A stretch of 64,000 nucleotides of DNA from DASRJG01 sp032124015 (GCA_032124015.1 JAQBEH010000088.1:1-64000), one strand, 5' to 3'; shown: positions 26,261 to 35,920, counted from the first letter of the stretch. Made by a program: numbers and translations. The notes: generated by a model not told the origin, from the sequence alone.

Positions 26261-27733
26261 GTGCGGCGCCGTTTCGGGTTCCTCCTCGTCGCGCTCGCTC
26301 TCTCCGCAGTCCTGACTCGTGAATCCGACGGGATCTCGTGGACTCCCGTCGACGGTGCTCCGGGTTGGCGCACCCCACTTCCAGCCGAGCCCCGTCCGGA
26401 CGGCGCCGTGGCGACGCCCCTTCTGGCGCCCACGTGGTTCGCGAAGATCCCGATCGCGACGATTCAACTCGCCCCCGTCGGGAGTTTCGATCTCGCCTCG
26501 GCGCGCGGCAAGGTCTTGCTGCTCGACTACTGGGCGTCCTGGTGCGGCCCCTGTCTCAAGGAGCTCCCGCACCTCCAGCGCTTGCATCTCGCGCGTGGCG
26601 GGGACGGCCTGGTGGCTCTCGCCGTCAACTCCGATGAAGACGCCACGGTAGCCTCTGAGTCCGCGAAGCGCCTCGGCCTGACGATGATGATCGGAGTGAA
26701 CGATCCCGACGTGCACAAGTCTCTCGGGGTGCGCACCCTCCCGTCGCTCTTCGCCTTCGACAAGCAAGGACGGCTGCGCGCGCGTTGGGACGGGTACCGG
26801 GTCGGAATGGAGAAAGAGATCGTGGCGACGGTGGACAAGCTTCTGGCCGACGACGCGAACGGAACGACCCGCGAGATGGCCACGATCCTCGTCGGCCAGG
26901 GGCGTCTTCAAGCGCGTTGGTATCGCGATCTACCGGGAACGGCCGACGGGGTCGTCGGGTTGCCCTCGGGAACCGCCGGCGGCGCTCGCGTCGTCGCTTC
27001 GGGCGGCGATCAGATCCTCTCGTTCGACGCGGACGGCGAAGTGATCGCGCGCCTCAAGACGGAAACTCCGGCGGGCCGGCTCCTCGACTTCGGCACCACC
27101 GCCGACGGCACGCGCGAGCTCGTCGCCTTCCGTCCGGGCGGGACCTCCCTCGACGTGATTGCGTTGCGGTCAGGGACGGAACGAAAGATCGAGGTCCCTG
27201 CCCCCCTGCTCGACCTCGCCGTCTGGAACGATGCCGCGGACGGCGCGCGGCGCCTCGCCATCGCCACGATGAACGGCGCGGCGGTGGCCGCGGCCGGCGA
27301 CGACCGCGCCAAGTTCCTCGACGGGGCCGCCGGTGTGCGCTCGGTCGCCCCCCTTGAGGGAGGCGGCGTGCTCGCGCTGCAAGACAACGGCACGCTCGGC
27401 GCGCTTGGCGCAACCACCCAGCTTTGGGCTCACCCGGCGCCCGGCGCGGAACGTCTCCTCCTCGCCCGGGAAACGGGCGCCGTGACGGCATCCCGATCGG
27501 TGACCGCCGCGGTTTCGGGGCAGTTTCTCGCGGAGGGCGGACGCCAGCTCGCCGTGGCCACCTACTCGGGTCACGTGACCCTTTTCGACGAAGCGTCGGG
27601 GCTCGTCCTGTTCGATTCGATCTGGACGGGTCTCCACGACCTCGCCACCGCCGACTTGGACGGCGACGGTCGCGACGAGCTGCTCGTGGTCGCCGGCCGT
27701 TCCGTCACAGCGCTCGGAGCGGCGGCGCACTGA
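26261..27733 (+). CDS. TlpA-like thioredoxin fused to a beta-propeller-like domain
   Basis: A 490-residue exported protein starting at GTG 26261 with signal sequence RRRFGFLLVALALSAVLT. The thioredoxin domain (about 60-190) has the redox motif WCGPC (Cys95, Cys98) in the TlpA/ResA context WASWCGPCLKELP and the cis-proline loop VRTLPSLFAF. Residues about 220-490 are beta-rich repeats ending with a calcium-loop-like DLDGDGRDE, resembling FG-GAP/PQQ propellers. Probably a periplasmic disulfide reductase with an attached binding domain. One base separates it from the small basic gene upstream, and its stop overlaps the start of the glycosylase gene downstream. Confidence 0.85.
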   Translation: MRRRFGFLLVALALSAVLTRESDGISWTPVDGAPGWRTPLPAEPRPDGAVATPLLAPTWFAKIPIATIQLAPVGSFDLASARGKVLLLDYWASWCGPCLKELPHLQRLHLARGGDGLVALAVNSDEDATVASESAKRLGLTMMIGVNDPDVHKSLGVRTLPSLFAFDKQGRLRARWDGYRVGMEKEIVATVDKLLADDANGTTREMATILVGQGRLQARWYRDLPGTADGVVGLPSGTAGGARVVASGGDQILSFDADGEVIARLKTETPAGRLLDFGTTADGTRELVAFRPGGTSLDVIALRSGTERKIEVPAPLLDLAVWNDAADGARRLAIATMNGAAVAAAGDDRAKFLDGAAGVRSVAPLEGGGVLALQDNGTLGALGATTQLWAHPAPGAERLLLARETGAVTASRSVTAAVSGQFLAEGGRQLAVATYSGHVTLFDEASGLVLFDSIWTGLHDLATADLDGDGRDELLVVAGRSVTALGAAAH

Positions 27734-28440
27734 ACGGGCGTTCCGACCCCTGGGAAAGCCTGCGCGACGACATCGTCTCCTGCGCGCGCTGTCCGCGGCT
27801 GCGCGCTCACTGCGAGGAGGCCGCCCGCGTGAAGCGGCGCGCCTTTCGCGATCAGGCGTACTGGGGGCGCCCGGTACCGGGATTCGGCGACCGAGGCGCG
27901 CGCGTGGTGCTGTGCGGCCTCGCCCCCGCGGCGCACGGGGCCAACCGCACCGGCCGGATGTTCACCGGGGACGACTCCGGGAACTGGCTCTACGCCGCTC
28001 TCTACCGCGCGGGGTTCGCGAACCAGGAAACCGCGAGCGGCGGAAAGGACGGCCTGAAGCTCCGCGACGCATTCATCACGGCCTCCGCCCGCTGCGCGCC
28101 ACCCGGCAACAAACCGACCCCTCAGGAACTCGCCGCGTGCGCGCCGTTTCTCGCACGGGAGTTTGCGCTGCTCGATCGCGTTCGGGTGGTCATCGCCCTG
28201 GGACAGATAGCGTGGAACGCGATGCTTCACCACGCCCGGCGCATCGACCCCGCGTCCGTTCCGACTCCCCGTCCCAAATTCGGTCACGGCGCGGAGGCGC
28301 GGGTTCGCGTGAGGGCGGGCGACAGGCTCGTCACATTGTTGGGCAGTTACCACCCGAGCCGGCAAAATACCAACACCGGCCGCCTCACACGCTCCATGCT
28401 CGATGGCAGCTTGGCCCGCGCCCGCGATCTAGCGCAATAG
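27730..28440 (+). CDS. Family 5 (UdgB-like) uracil-DNA glycosylase
   Basis: A 236-residue DNA-repair enzyme removing uracil and deaminated purines. Active-site motif A reads GLAPAAHGANRTGRMF and motif C SYHPSRQNTNTGRLT, both characteristic of family 5; cysteines in CARCPRLRAHC and further on are the Fe-S ligands. The domain has no in-frame ATG, GTG or TTG near its beginning: the only codon that could start it, judged from family length, is CTG at 27730, which overlaps the TGA of the previous gene. Either this is a rare CTG start driven by translational coupling, or a sequence error hides the true start. The stop codon lies in the arm of a 23-bp perfect hairpin. Confidence 0.88.
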   Translation: MNGRSDPWESLRDDIVSCARCPRLRAHCEEAARVKRRAFRDQAYWGRPVPGFGDRGARVVLCGLAPAAHGANRTGRMFTGDDSGNWLYAALYRAGFANQETASGGKDGLKLRDAFITASARCAPPGNKPTPQELAACAPFLAREFALLDRVRVVIALGQIAWNAMLHHARRIDPASVPTPRPKFGHGAEARVRVRAGDRLVTLLGSYHPSRQNTNTGRLTRSMLDGSLARARDLAQ

Positions 28441-28484
28441 GGTCCACGGAAACGGGGACGCTCCCCGTTTCCGTGGACCCTATT
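28436..28484. repeat. Perfect 23-bp inverted repeat carrying two convergent stop codons
   Basis: Arms 28436-28458 and 28462-28484 are fully complementary with a 3-base CGC centre. The outer part of each arm reads AATAGGG on its own strand, supplying the TAG stop of the plus-strand glycosylase (28438-28440) and, symmetrically, the TAG stop of the minus-strand HAD gene (28482-28480). The GGGGACGCTCCCC centre is shared with the larger inverted repeat at 43357-43443. It can act as a bidirectional terminator; no U-tract follows. Confidence 0.9.
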
Positions 28485-29190
28485 CCGCTAGGCCCATGGC
28501 CGCGAGCACCGCGCTGACGTCGGTCAGGTCCGCGAGCAGGGTGTCGGGGCCCGCGGCTTCGAGCCGTTCCCGCGGCACCCAGCCGGAGACCACCGCGATG
28601 GCACGGAAGGCGTTGGCCCGCGCGCAGACAATGTCGAGCTCGGTGTCCCCAACGACCATGACGCGGTCGGCGGGGAACCGGAAGCCGGCGCGTCGCGAGA
28701 GCCGCTCGTGGGCGATGCGTGCGATCTCGTTGCGCTCGGGGTGGTCGGAGGCGAACCCGCCGTCGACGAAATAACGGTTCAACTCGAAGGCGTCGAGTTT
28801 GACCCGCGCTCCTTCCTCGATGTTGCCGGTGACGAGGCCGAGAAAAACGTCGGGCCGCGCCGCCAACAGGTCGAGGAGCGGCCGCACGCCGGGCATCACT
28901 CGCCGCCGCGGGTCGGGAACGGAGAGCGTTTTCCGCAACGCGTGCAGATACGCCTCCTGGAGCTCCGTGTAACGCGCTTCGACCTCGCCTGCCGGAATCC
29001 CGGCCTCGCGGGCGATGTCGGCGATGATCGTCGGGTCGGTCTTCCCGTCGAATCGCACCCGCGAGACGGGCCCCTCGATGTCGTCAAGGCCGAAGACCGA
29101 CCGGAAGGATTCCTGAAGCCCGGATCGGCCGGCGCCGCCGGTGTCGACGAGGGTGCCGTCGATGTCGAAAAGAACCAGTGTGGGGCGCAT
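28480..29190 (-). CDS. HAD-superfamily phosphatase (phosphoglycolate phosphatase-like)
   Basis: A 236-residue haloacid-dehalogenase hydrolase. Motif I is FDIDGTLVDTGG (nucleophile and acid aspartates), motif II is LGLVTGN, and motif IV is VMVVGDTELDI. A helical cap (about 17-90) sits between motifs I and II, as in Gph-type enzymes. Substrate is unknown; phosphoglycolate or another small phosphate ester is the family norm. It ends in the perfect hairpin at 28436-28484 and lies upstream of, and convergent with, the glycosylase gene. Confidence 0.85.
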   Translation of the reverse strand: MRPTLVLFDIDGTLVDTGGAGRSGLQESFRSVFGLDDIEGPVSRVRFDGKTDPTIIADIAREAGIPAGEVEARYTELQEAYLHALRKTLSVPDPRRRVMPGVRPLLDLLAARPDVFLGLVTGNIEEGARVKLDAFELNRYFVDGGFASDHPERNEIARIAHERLSRRAGFRFPADRVMVVGDTELDIVCARANAFRAIAVVSGWVPRERLEAAGPDTLLADLTDVSAVLAAMGLAE

Positions 29191-29221
29191 CAGTCTTCGC
29201 CGTACTTGGTGTCGTCGTGGT

Positions 29222-30109
29222 TCATGGGGTCGTCTTTCCGAGAGCCAGCGCCGCGAGCACGACGCCGAAGTAGAGCATGCTGATCAGGCCGTTGGCGTTC
29301 AAGAACGCGACGCCGACGTTCGAGAGATCGTCGGCGCGGACCAGGCGGTGCTCGACGACGAGCACGCCGGCGACGACGACGAGGCCTATCCAGTAAACAC
29401 CGTGAAGCGAGGCCGCGACGCCCACCGCCGCCATGGCGCCAAGGGCCAGAACATGAAAAGCTCGCGCCAACACGAGCGCGCGCCGCACGCCGAATCGCGC
29501 GGGAATCGAGAACAGTCCCTCGCGCCGGTCGAACGTCGCGTCCTGACAGGCGTAGATCGTGTCGAACCCCGCGACCCAGAAAGCAACCGCCACCGCGAGC
29601 CACACTGGCACCGGAGCGAAGTGTCCGGCGATCGCGAGCCAGCCGCCCACGGGAGCGATCGAAAGCGCAAACCCCAGCACGAGGTGGCTCGCCCAGGTGA
29701 ACCGCTTCGTCAGCGAATAGAAGAACACGATCAGCAGCGCGGGAACGGAGAGCGCTCCGCAAAGCGCGTTCAGCTGGAACGAGGCGACGACGAACAACGA
29801 GGCGAGCGCCGCGGTGAACGCCCAAACCGCGCCGCGCGACAGCACACCGCGCGGCAACTCGCGCCCGGCCGTGCGAGGGTTCCTCGCGTCGATGGCCTGG
29901 TCGGCCAGCCGGTTGAACCCCATCGCGGCGTTGCGGGCGGCGGCCATCGCCACGACGATCCAGGCGACCTGGCGCCACGAGATGCCGTAGCGCGCCGCGG
30001 CCAAAGCGGCGCCCGACAGCGCGAACGGCAGCGCGAAGACGCTGTGGGAGAACTTGACCATCCGTCCCCACGTGCGGACGGTTTCGACCACGCCGGAAGA
30101 CGCGCTCAC
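29222..30109 (-). CDS. UbiA-family prenyltransferase (MqnP/UbiA-like)
   Basis: A 295-residue integral membrane prenyltransferase with about eight transmembrane helices. The two Asp-rich motifs that bind magnesium-prenyl diphosphate are NRLADQAIDARNPRTAGR and YACQDATFDRREGLFS. It attaches a polyprenyl chain to an aromatic acid in quinone synthesis. The start is GTG 30109, overlapping the stop of the amidohydrolase upstream in a GTGA junction. Because that neighbour resembles aminofutalosine deaminases, the pair may serve the futalosine menaquinone pathway; 4-hydroxybenzoate prenylation is the alternative. Confidence 0.87.
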   Translation of the reverse strand: MSASSGVVETVRTWGRMVKFSHSVFALPFALSGAALAAARYGISWRQVAWIVVAMAAARNAAMGFNRLADQAIDARNPRTAGRELPRGVLSRGAVWAFTAALASLFVVASFQLNALCGALSVPALLIVFFYSLTKRFTWASHLVLGFALSIAPVGGWLAIAGHFAPVPVWLAVAVAFWVAGFDTIYACQDATFDRREGLFSIPARFGVRRALVLARAFHVLALGAMAAVGVAASLHGVYWIGLVVVAGVLVVEHRLVRADDLSNVGVAFLNANGLISMLYFGVVLAALALGKTTP

Positions 30110-31356
30110 CGCGAGGCCTTCTCCCACGCCGCCTGCAGGAGGGGGGAGACGCTCTCCGAAGACCAGGTCACCGCCTCCAACGGATCGTCGTTCGGATCGT
30201 TCAGTCCGACGACCGCGAGCGCTGCGAGCTTTCCCTCCTCGATCGAGCCGAGGTCCTGGGCCATCCCCAGGGCGCGCGCGCCGTTCAACGTCGCGATCCT
30301 CAGGGCCGCGGCGGGGGACACGCTCGGATGCTCTTGCCGCAGGTGCGCGACCTCGGTGAACGCGTCCACGTCGGGTGCGGTGGCCAGCGAGTCGGTCCCC
30401 AGTGCGACGGGAATCCCGGAGGACAGGAGCTTCGGCACCGGGGCTTTCCCGACACCCAGCCTCTGGTTGCTGCGCGGGCAGGTCACGACGGTCACCCCCC
30501 GTGCCTGGAGTCGCGAGAAGTCCTGATGGTCGAGGTGGACACAGTGCACCGCGAGCGTCCGCGGAGTCAGGACGCCGAGACGCTCGAGGTACTCGACCGG
30601 CGTCTGCCCGGGGGCCTTGAAGGCCGGATCCCACGCGCCGCGCTCGATCAAGAAATCCTTGAACGGGCCGGTTCCGTCGCGCAGCAGCTGCGATTCTTCC
30701 TCGCTCTCGGCGACGTGGATCGAAAGCATCTCTCCGGAGGCCACAGCCCTGCCACCCAACGCTTTCAAGAGGGGAAACGACGTCGTGTGCGCCGCGTGAG
30801 GCGTCAGGATGGTGGTGAAACGGTCTCGCGCGGCCAGGACCTCGGGATCCGAGTCGATCGTCTCCAGCCGATGCGCCGCCGCTTCCAGGATCGATTCCGT
30901 GTCGGAAGCCGCAAATCCGAAAATCTCGTGGAACGCGAGCCCGCGCAGGCCGGAGCGCGCGAGGAGCGGCGCCGCCCAAGCTCCGTTGGCGATGTCTCCG
31001 ACGGCGACGGTGCCCCTCCGGATCATCGTCTCGAGGGCCTTGCCGGCCGCCTCGGCGGCCGCCCCGGCATCGACCCCGGGTCGCCGCGCGACGAGATCCC
31101 GCAGCCACGTCATGAACGTACCGCCCGCGGGGGGCTCGCCGTTCATGAACGACAGCTCGACGTGGGTGTGTGCGTTGACGAGGCCGGGGATGATCACCGT
31201 GTCGCCGAGATCGCGCACCTCGACGCCCGGGTGGGCCTTGACCAGGTCCTTCCGCCGCCCGAAGGCGGTGATCCTCCCCTCGTGGACCAGAACCGCTCCG
31301 TTCTGAATCGGAGTCGAGGCCACGGGGAGAATGTGTTTGGCGGCATAGACGATCAT
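30106..31356 (-). CDS. Amidohydrolase, possible aminofutalosine deaminase (MqnX-like)
   Basis: A 416-residue metal-dependent amidohydrolase of the cytosine/adenosine-deaminase group. Metal ligands appear in HTHVELSF, the TPHAAHTTS and IHVAESEEE segments, CVHLDHQD and the catalytic aspartate of LGTDSLATAPD. The open frame extends upstream, but the ATG at 31356 begins the conserved domain. Members with the LGTDSL motif next to UbiA/MqnP genes often deaminate aminodeoxyfutalosine; S-adenosylhomocysteine or guanine-type substrates remain possible. Translationally coupled to the prenyltransferase gene. Confidence 0.75.
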   Translation of the reverse strand: MIVYAAKHILPVASTPIQNGAVLVHEGRITAFGRRKDLVKAHPGVEVRDLGDTVIIPGLVNAHTHVELSFMNGEPPAGGTFMTWLRDLVARRPGVDAGAAAEAAGKALETMIRRGTVAVGDIANGAWAAPLLARSGLRGLAFHEIFGFAASDTESILEAAAHRLETIDSDPEVLAARDRFTTILTPHAAHTTSFPLLKALGGRAVASGEMLSIHVAESEEESQLLRDGTGPFKDFLIERGAWDPAFKAPGQTPVEYLERLGVLTPRTLAVHCVHLDHQDFSRLQARGVTVVTCPRSNQRLGVGKAPVPKLLSSGIPVALGTDSLATAPDVDAFTEVAHLRQEHPSVSPAAALRIATLNGARALGMAQDLGSIEEGKLAALAVVGLNDPNDDPLEAVTWSSESVSPLLQAAWEKASR

Positions 31357-31440
31357 TCGCGCAGCGATTATACGCACCGGAGCGAGCTGGGAGCCGCATG
31401 CTAAACTCGTTGCCGCGTGTCCTTTGGAGGAGATCGACGC

Positions 31441-31902
31441 GTGACCCTCGTCCAGCTCGGACCTATCAAATTCGATCCCAAGGCTGGTCCGCCGTGCCAC
31501 GATTGCTCCGCGAAGTGCTGCAAGTACTTCGCGCTGCAGATCGACACGCCGACGACGCCCAAGGACCACGACCACGTCCGCTGGTATTTGCTCCACGAGC
31601 ACATCGCGGTCTGGGTGCAAGACGGCGACTGGTATCTCGAGGTTCGCACGCCGTGCCGGCACCTGCTCGCCGACAACCGTTGCGGCGTCTACCACACGCG
31701 ACCGCAGATCTGCCGCGAGTACGGTTGGCCGGACAAGGACAACCCCGAGGACCCCTGCGAGTACTTCACGGGGGACGGCGGCTACGATCTCTACTTCGAG
31801 ACGGCCGAGACGTTTGCGGCCTGGTCCACGGCCGAATTGGCCCGCCGCGAGGCGCGGCTCGCCAAGCGCCGTAAGACCGTCAAGAAAAAGGCGATCGCTT
31901 GA
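31441..31902 (+). CDS. YkgJ-family cysteine-cluster protein
   Basis: A 153-residue protein with the metal-binding cysteine pattern of the YkgJ/CxxCxxCC family: CHDCSAKCCKYF near the N-terminus, TPCRHLL and RCGVYHTRPQICREY further on. These cysteines are thought to hold zinc or an Fe-S cluster; the cellular role is not established. The GTG start at 31441 is chosen for the TTGGAGGAGAT ribosome site upstream. The C-terminus is lysine-rich (RRKTVKKKA). Its stop overlaps the TTG start of the next gene, so the two are coupled. Confidence 0.85.
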   Translation: MTLVQLGPIKFDPKAGPPCHDCSAKCCKYFALQIDTPTTPKDHDHVRWYLLHEHIAVWVQDGDWYLEVRTPCRHLLADNRCGVYHTRPQICREYGWPDKDNPEDPCEYFTGDGGYDLYFETAETFAAWSTAELARREARLAKRRKTVKKKAIA

Positions 31903-32573
31903 GAACGGCGGCGCGTCTCGCCGTCATCGCTCTCGTCGTGCTTCCGGTTTCCGGCGCGCGCGCCGATACGGCGGCCGACGTCTACAAGCAGATGGGCCTC
32001 AAGGTGAAAGACGTCATGAACAGCTCGGTGGCGACCGCCCGAGTTCTTCCAGGGGACGCCAAGCAGGTCGTCGCCGTCGTGACCTACCTCACCGGGAAAA
32101 AGGACGAGGCCAATGCCTTGGGCGTCCGGTTGGACGTCTATCGGACCGCGGGCAAGGAGCTCATCCCCTTGTTCACGCGGGACGCCGCCAAGGAAAACGG
32201 GGGCTACGTCGGGCGAGGCGAGGTGGCGATCCTCGATCTCGACGGCGACGGCATCAGCGAGATCGGTTTCTACTACGACAACCTCAAGAACGACTTGATC
32301 CAGGACCGTCTCTTGGACATCATCGTCTACGAGGGAACCGGTTTTCGCGTCGCCTGGAGCGGCAGTGTCAGCTACGATGCCACGAAGGCCGTGCGCGACG
32401 TCCCCCTCGACCGGCGGGATCGCTACCTGCGCAAGCTCGACCTCAACAATACGCGCCGCACCAAGGGGATCACGCTTTTCATGACGAAAACGATGATCGC
32501 GGTGGCAGGCTCGCGCCTCCCCCAGGCCAAGCAGGTGCAAGAGACGTTTCCGCTCAAGCCCGAGGAGCCGTAG
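31899..32573 (+). CDS. Exported protein of unknown function with calcium-loop motif
   Basis: A 224-residue protein with a signal peptide (about 1-22, ending GARAD). I do not recognise a family. A DLDGDGISEIGFYYD segment (about residues 110-125) is like FG-GAP/EF-hand-type calcium loops, and the C-terminus is basic. The TTG start overlaps the stop of the YkgJ-type gene. The last 20 bases overlap the convergent DUF1801 gene. Confidence 0.65.
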   Translation: MRTAARLAVIALVVLPVSGARADTAADVYKQMGLKVKDVMNSSVATARVLPGDAKQVVAVVTYLTGKKDEANALGVRLDVYRTAGKELIPLFTRDAAKENGGYVGRGEVAILDLDGDGISEIGFYYDNLKNDLIQDRLLDIIVYEGTGFRVAWSGSVSYDATKAVRDVPLDRRDRYLRKLDLNNTRRTKGITLFMTKTMIAVAGSRLPQAKQVQETFPLKPEEP

Positions 32574-32928
32574 GCCCGCTCTTCCTCCGGTCGGCGGCAT
32601 CCGCAAAGAGCGCCGCGACGATCTCCAGATTCAGATCCTCGATCCTCTTGAACCGGACGGAGGCCGTACCGACCTCGACGTCGCCCAAGGATTTCTTCCG
32701 CTTGGCCAGGAGGTCGGCCTCGGCGACGTAAAGCTCCAGGCCGTGCGGCCGCGCCGCGAGAGCGAACAGCGGCCCGTTCCACTCCCAGGTCGGCAGCCCG
32801 TATTTCATGGTCGGCTTCGCCTGCGGCGCCGCCTTTTCGATCATCCCTCGCAGGGTCTCGAGCGCTTTCCGGCGCTCCGCCGGGAGCTCGTTGAGGTACG
32901 CCGTCACGGTGCCCGCGTTCGATTTCAT
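32554..32928 (-). CDS. DUF1801/YdhG-like protein
   Basis: A 124-residue single-domain protein. The pattern of an N-terminal VTAYLNELPAERRKALETLR helix and a YGLPTWEWNGPLFALAAR strand matches the YdhG/DUF1801 fold (frataxin-like; some members proposed as iron carriers). Function is unproven. It overlaps the HTH gene upstream by four bases and the convergent exported-protein gene by 20 bases. Confidence 0.7.
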   Translation of the reverse strand: MKSNAGTVTAYLNELPAERRKALETLRGMIEKAAPQAKPTMKYGLPTWEWNGPLFALAARPHGLELYVAEADLLAKRKKSLGDVEVGTASVRFKRIEDLNLEIVAALFADAADRRKSGPTAPRA

Positions 32929-33392
32929 GCGCTTCGCGTTCTCACGACGAAGTCCACGTCGCAGTCCAGCACGCGAAGCAGCCCCAACACCTGATCGACC
33001 GACTTGCGGTAGTTTGTCTGGTCCAAGAGCCGGTAGATCTGCGTCAACGACGTCTTGAGTCGCCGCGCGAGTTCCCGCTTCGAGAGCGGGGTCGATTCCA
33101 TCCGCGCTTGAGCCTCAATCGTGAGCTTGTAGAGCAGGAGATCCCGCATGTATCGCGGATCCTCGTGCGCCTCCAATACCTGCTCGATATGAACCGAACC
33201 CACTCGTCCAGAGCGCAATCGGTGCGAGAACGCTTCCCGTCCGAGCTCCGCGTCGACCGCGCATTCCACGATGTCGTCGTCCGACGTCGGAGCGGGATCG
33301 AGCCTCGAAAACGGATAGGGATACGTCTGGCGGGATGTCCTGACGTTCACCACGTGACGACGGCGGTTCAGCGTCACCGATCGAATCTTCAA
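32925..33392 (-). CDS. Helix-turn-helix protein, antitoxin-like
   Basis: A 155-residue protein whose C-terminal part is an XRE/HigA-like helix-turn-helix (LSKRELARRLKTSLTQIYRLLDQ, about residues 100-125). The N-terminal 75 residues are beta-rich and conserved-looking, with no recognised domain. Its TTG start overlaps the TGA of a possible 32-codon upstream frame, behind a TTGACA promoter at 33509-33537. No RelE-type toxin is adjacent, so it is either a stand-alone regulator or an orphan antitoxin. The downstream neighbour (DUF1801 type) overlaps by four bases. Confidence 0.65.
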   Translation of the reverse strand: MKIRSVTLNRRRHVVNVRTSRQTYPYPFSRLDPAPTSDDDIVECAVDAELGREAFSHRLRSGRVGSVHIEQVLEAHEDPRYMRDLLLYKLTIEAQARMESTPLSKRELARRLKTSLTQIYRLLDQTNYRKSVDQVLGLLRVLDCDVDFVVRTRSA

Positions 33393-33487
33393 AGGGCACC
33401 TTCCCCGACGAGCCGGTCCAACAGTCTGCGGAGTCGATCGGTGGCCTCGCCCTTCATCGGTCGCCCGTGTTCGAGATCCGACTTCAC
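33389..33487 (-). CDS. Possible 32-codon leader ORF coupled to the HTH gene
   Basis: A GTG-started frame of 32 codons (KSDLEHGRPMKGEATDRLRR near the start, ending VGEGAL) that stops with a TTGA overlap on the HTH gene. It lies 15 bases after the predicted transcription start and has no clear ribosome site. The composition looks protein-like. It may be a leader peptide, a tiny partner protein, or chance. Confidence 0.3.
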   Translation of the reverse strand: MKSDLEHGRPMKGEATDRLRRLLDRLVGEGAL

Positions 33488-33508
33488 GACGAGTTGCGCG
33501 TCACGAGA

Positions 33509-33537
33509 CTGATACCTCGCAAGGTAGCACTTGTCAA
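33509..33537 (-). promoter_or_regulatory. Sigma-70 promoter of the HTH/DUF1801 unit
   Basis: Minus strand: TTGACA (33537-33532), 17 bases, TATCAG (33514-33509). The -35 is perfect, the -10 four of six. Transcription should start near 33502. Confidence 0.5.
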
Positions 33538-33544
33538 GCGCCTT

Positions 33545-33568
33545 GGGGAACTCTGACCCTAATCATCC
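33545..33568 (-). repeat. Dispersed REP-like repeat, copy A
   Basis: On the minus strand it reads GGATGATTAGGGTCAGAG then TTCCCC. A related copy at 57478-57500 reads GGATGATTGGGGTCAGG then TCTCCC. Short GGGTCAG...CCC palindromic repeats like this are typical bacterial extragenic elements. Confidence 0.5.
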
Positions 33569-33585
33569 CTGCCGGGCCGGAAAAA

Positions 33586-33626
33586 GCGGGCCCGTGTGTT
33601 GCGCCCCGGCAACCGGTCGGGCCCGC
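33586..33626 (+). promoter_or_regulatory. Two-stem leader hairpin before the ABC-F gene
   Basis: GCGGGCCCG (33586-33594) pairs with CGGGCCCGC (33618-33626), and inside it GTTGC (33598-33602) pairs with GCAAC (33609-33613). The structure ends 25 bases before the ATG at 33652, which has no clear ribosome site. It could be an attenuator or translation-control element, as leaders of some ABC-F genes are, or a mere repeat. Confidence 0.4.
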
Positions 33627-33651
33627 GGCCACCTGATATCGTCCTTCGGCC

Positions 33652-35286
<1,635 letters not shown>

Positions 35287-35349
35287 GGGTTGCACAACGG
35301 CAACCTCGAGGCCTTGCCCTTTTTCACCTGAGCGCCGTACTCTTCGTAC

Positions 35350-35910
35350 ATGTCGCTCCCGTTCCGCAACCGCGCTATGACAGTCGAAGACCTGTACGTG
35401 TTGCCCGACGACGGCTTCAAGTACGAGCTCCAAGCGGGGATGTTGGTTTCCGAGCCGTGTCCGGGGTTCCGTCACGGACGCGTGATGGCGGTCGTCGCAG
35501 AACTCTTGTCGGCCCACGTCAGGCGGAACCGGCTTGGCGTCGTACTCGCCGGCGATTCCGGCTTTATCCTGGCTCGGCAACCGGACACGGTCCGCGGACC
35601 CGACGTGGCGTTCGTATCGAACGAGAGCTACGAGCGATGCGGCGATACGGTGAAAGCTTTTTCGGGAGCCCCGGATTTGGCCGTCGAGGTCCTGTCTCCG
35701 AGCAACACACCCGCCGGGATTCGCGCGAAAGTCGCCGACTATCTCGCGGCCGGCACGCGGCGCGTGTGGGTCGTCGACTCCGAAACGCGCTCCGTGACCG
35801 TCTATGCCTCGCTGCTCTCCCCTCATGTGGTGGGCGAGGACGAACTCCTCGAAGGGGACGACGTCATTCCCGGATTTCGAGTCCGCGTCGGCGAGTTTTT
35901 CGACGTTTGA
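35350..35910 (+). CDS. Uma2 family (DUF820) nuclease-like protein
   Basis: A 186-residue protein with the Uma2/DUF820 PD-(D/E)xK-like fold: YELQAGMLV, RGPDVAFV (the acidic metal ligand) and LAVEVLSPSN followed by the lysine of RAKVADY. Members are widespread and multicopy in cyanobacteria and other phyla; nuclease activity is predicted from the fold but largely untested. It starts 63 bases after the ABC-F gene and could share its transcript. Confidence 0.85.
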   Translation: MSLPFRNRAMTVEDLYVLPDDGFKYELQAGMLVSEPCPGFRHGRVMAVVAELLSAHVRRNRLGVVLAGDSGFILARQPDTVRGPDVAFVSNESYERCGDTVKAFSGAPDLAVEVLSPSNTPAGIRAKVADYLAAGTRRVWVVDSETRSVTVYASLLSPHVVGEDELLEGDDVIPGFRVRVGEFFDV

Positions 35911-35920
35911 CGGGCTGCGA

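Noticed and set aside
30110..31399. N-terminal extension of the UbiA-like frame to more than 700 codons
   Set aside because: It is an out-of-frame reading of the amidohydrolase gene; the true UbiA start is GTG 30109.
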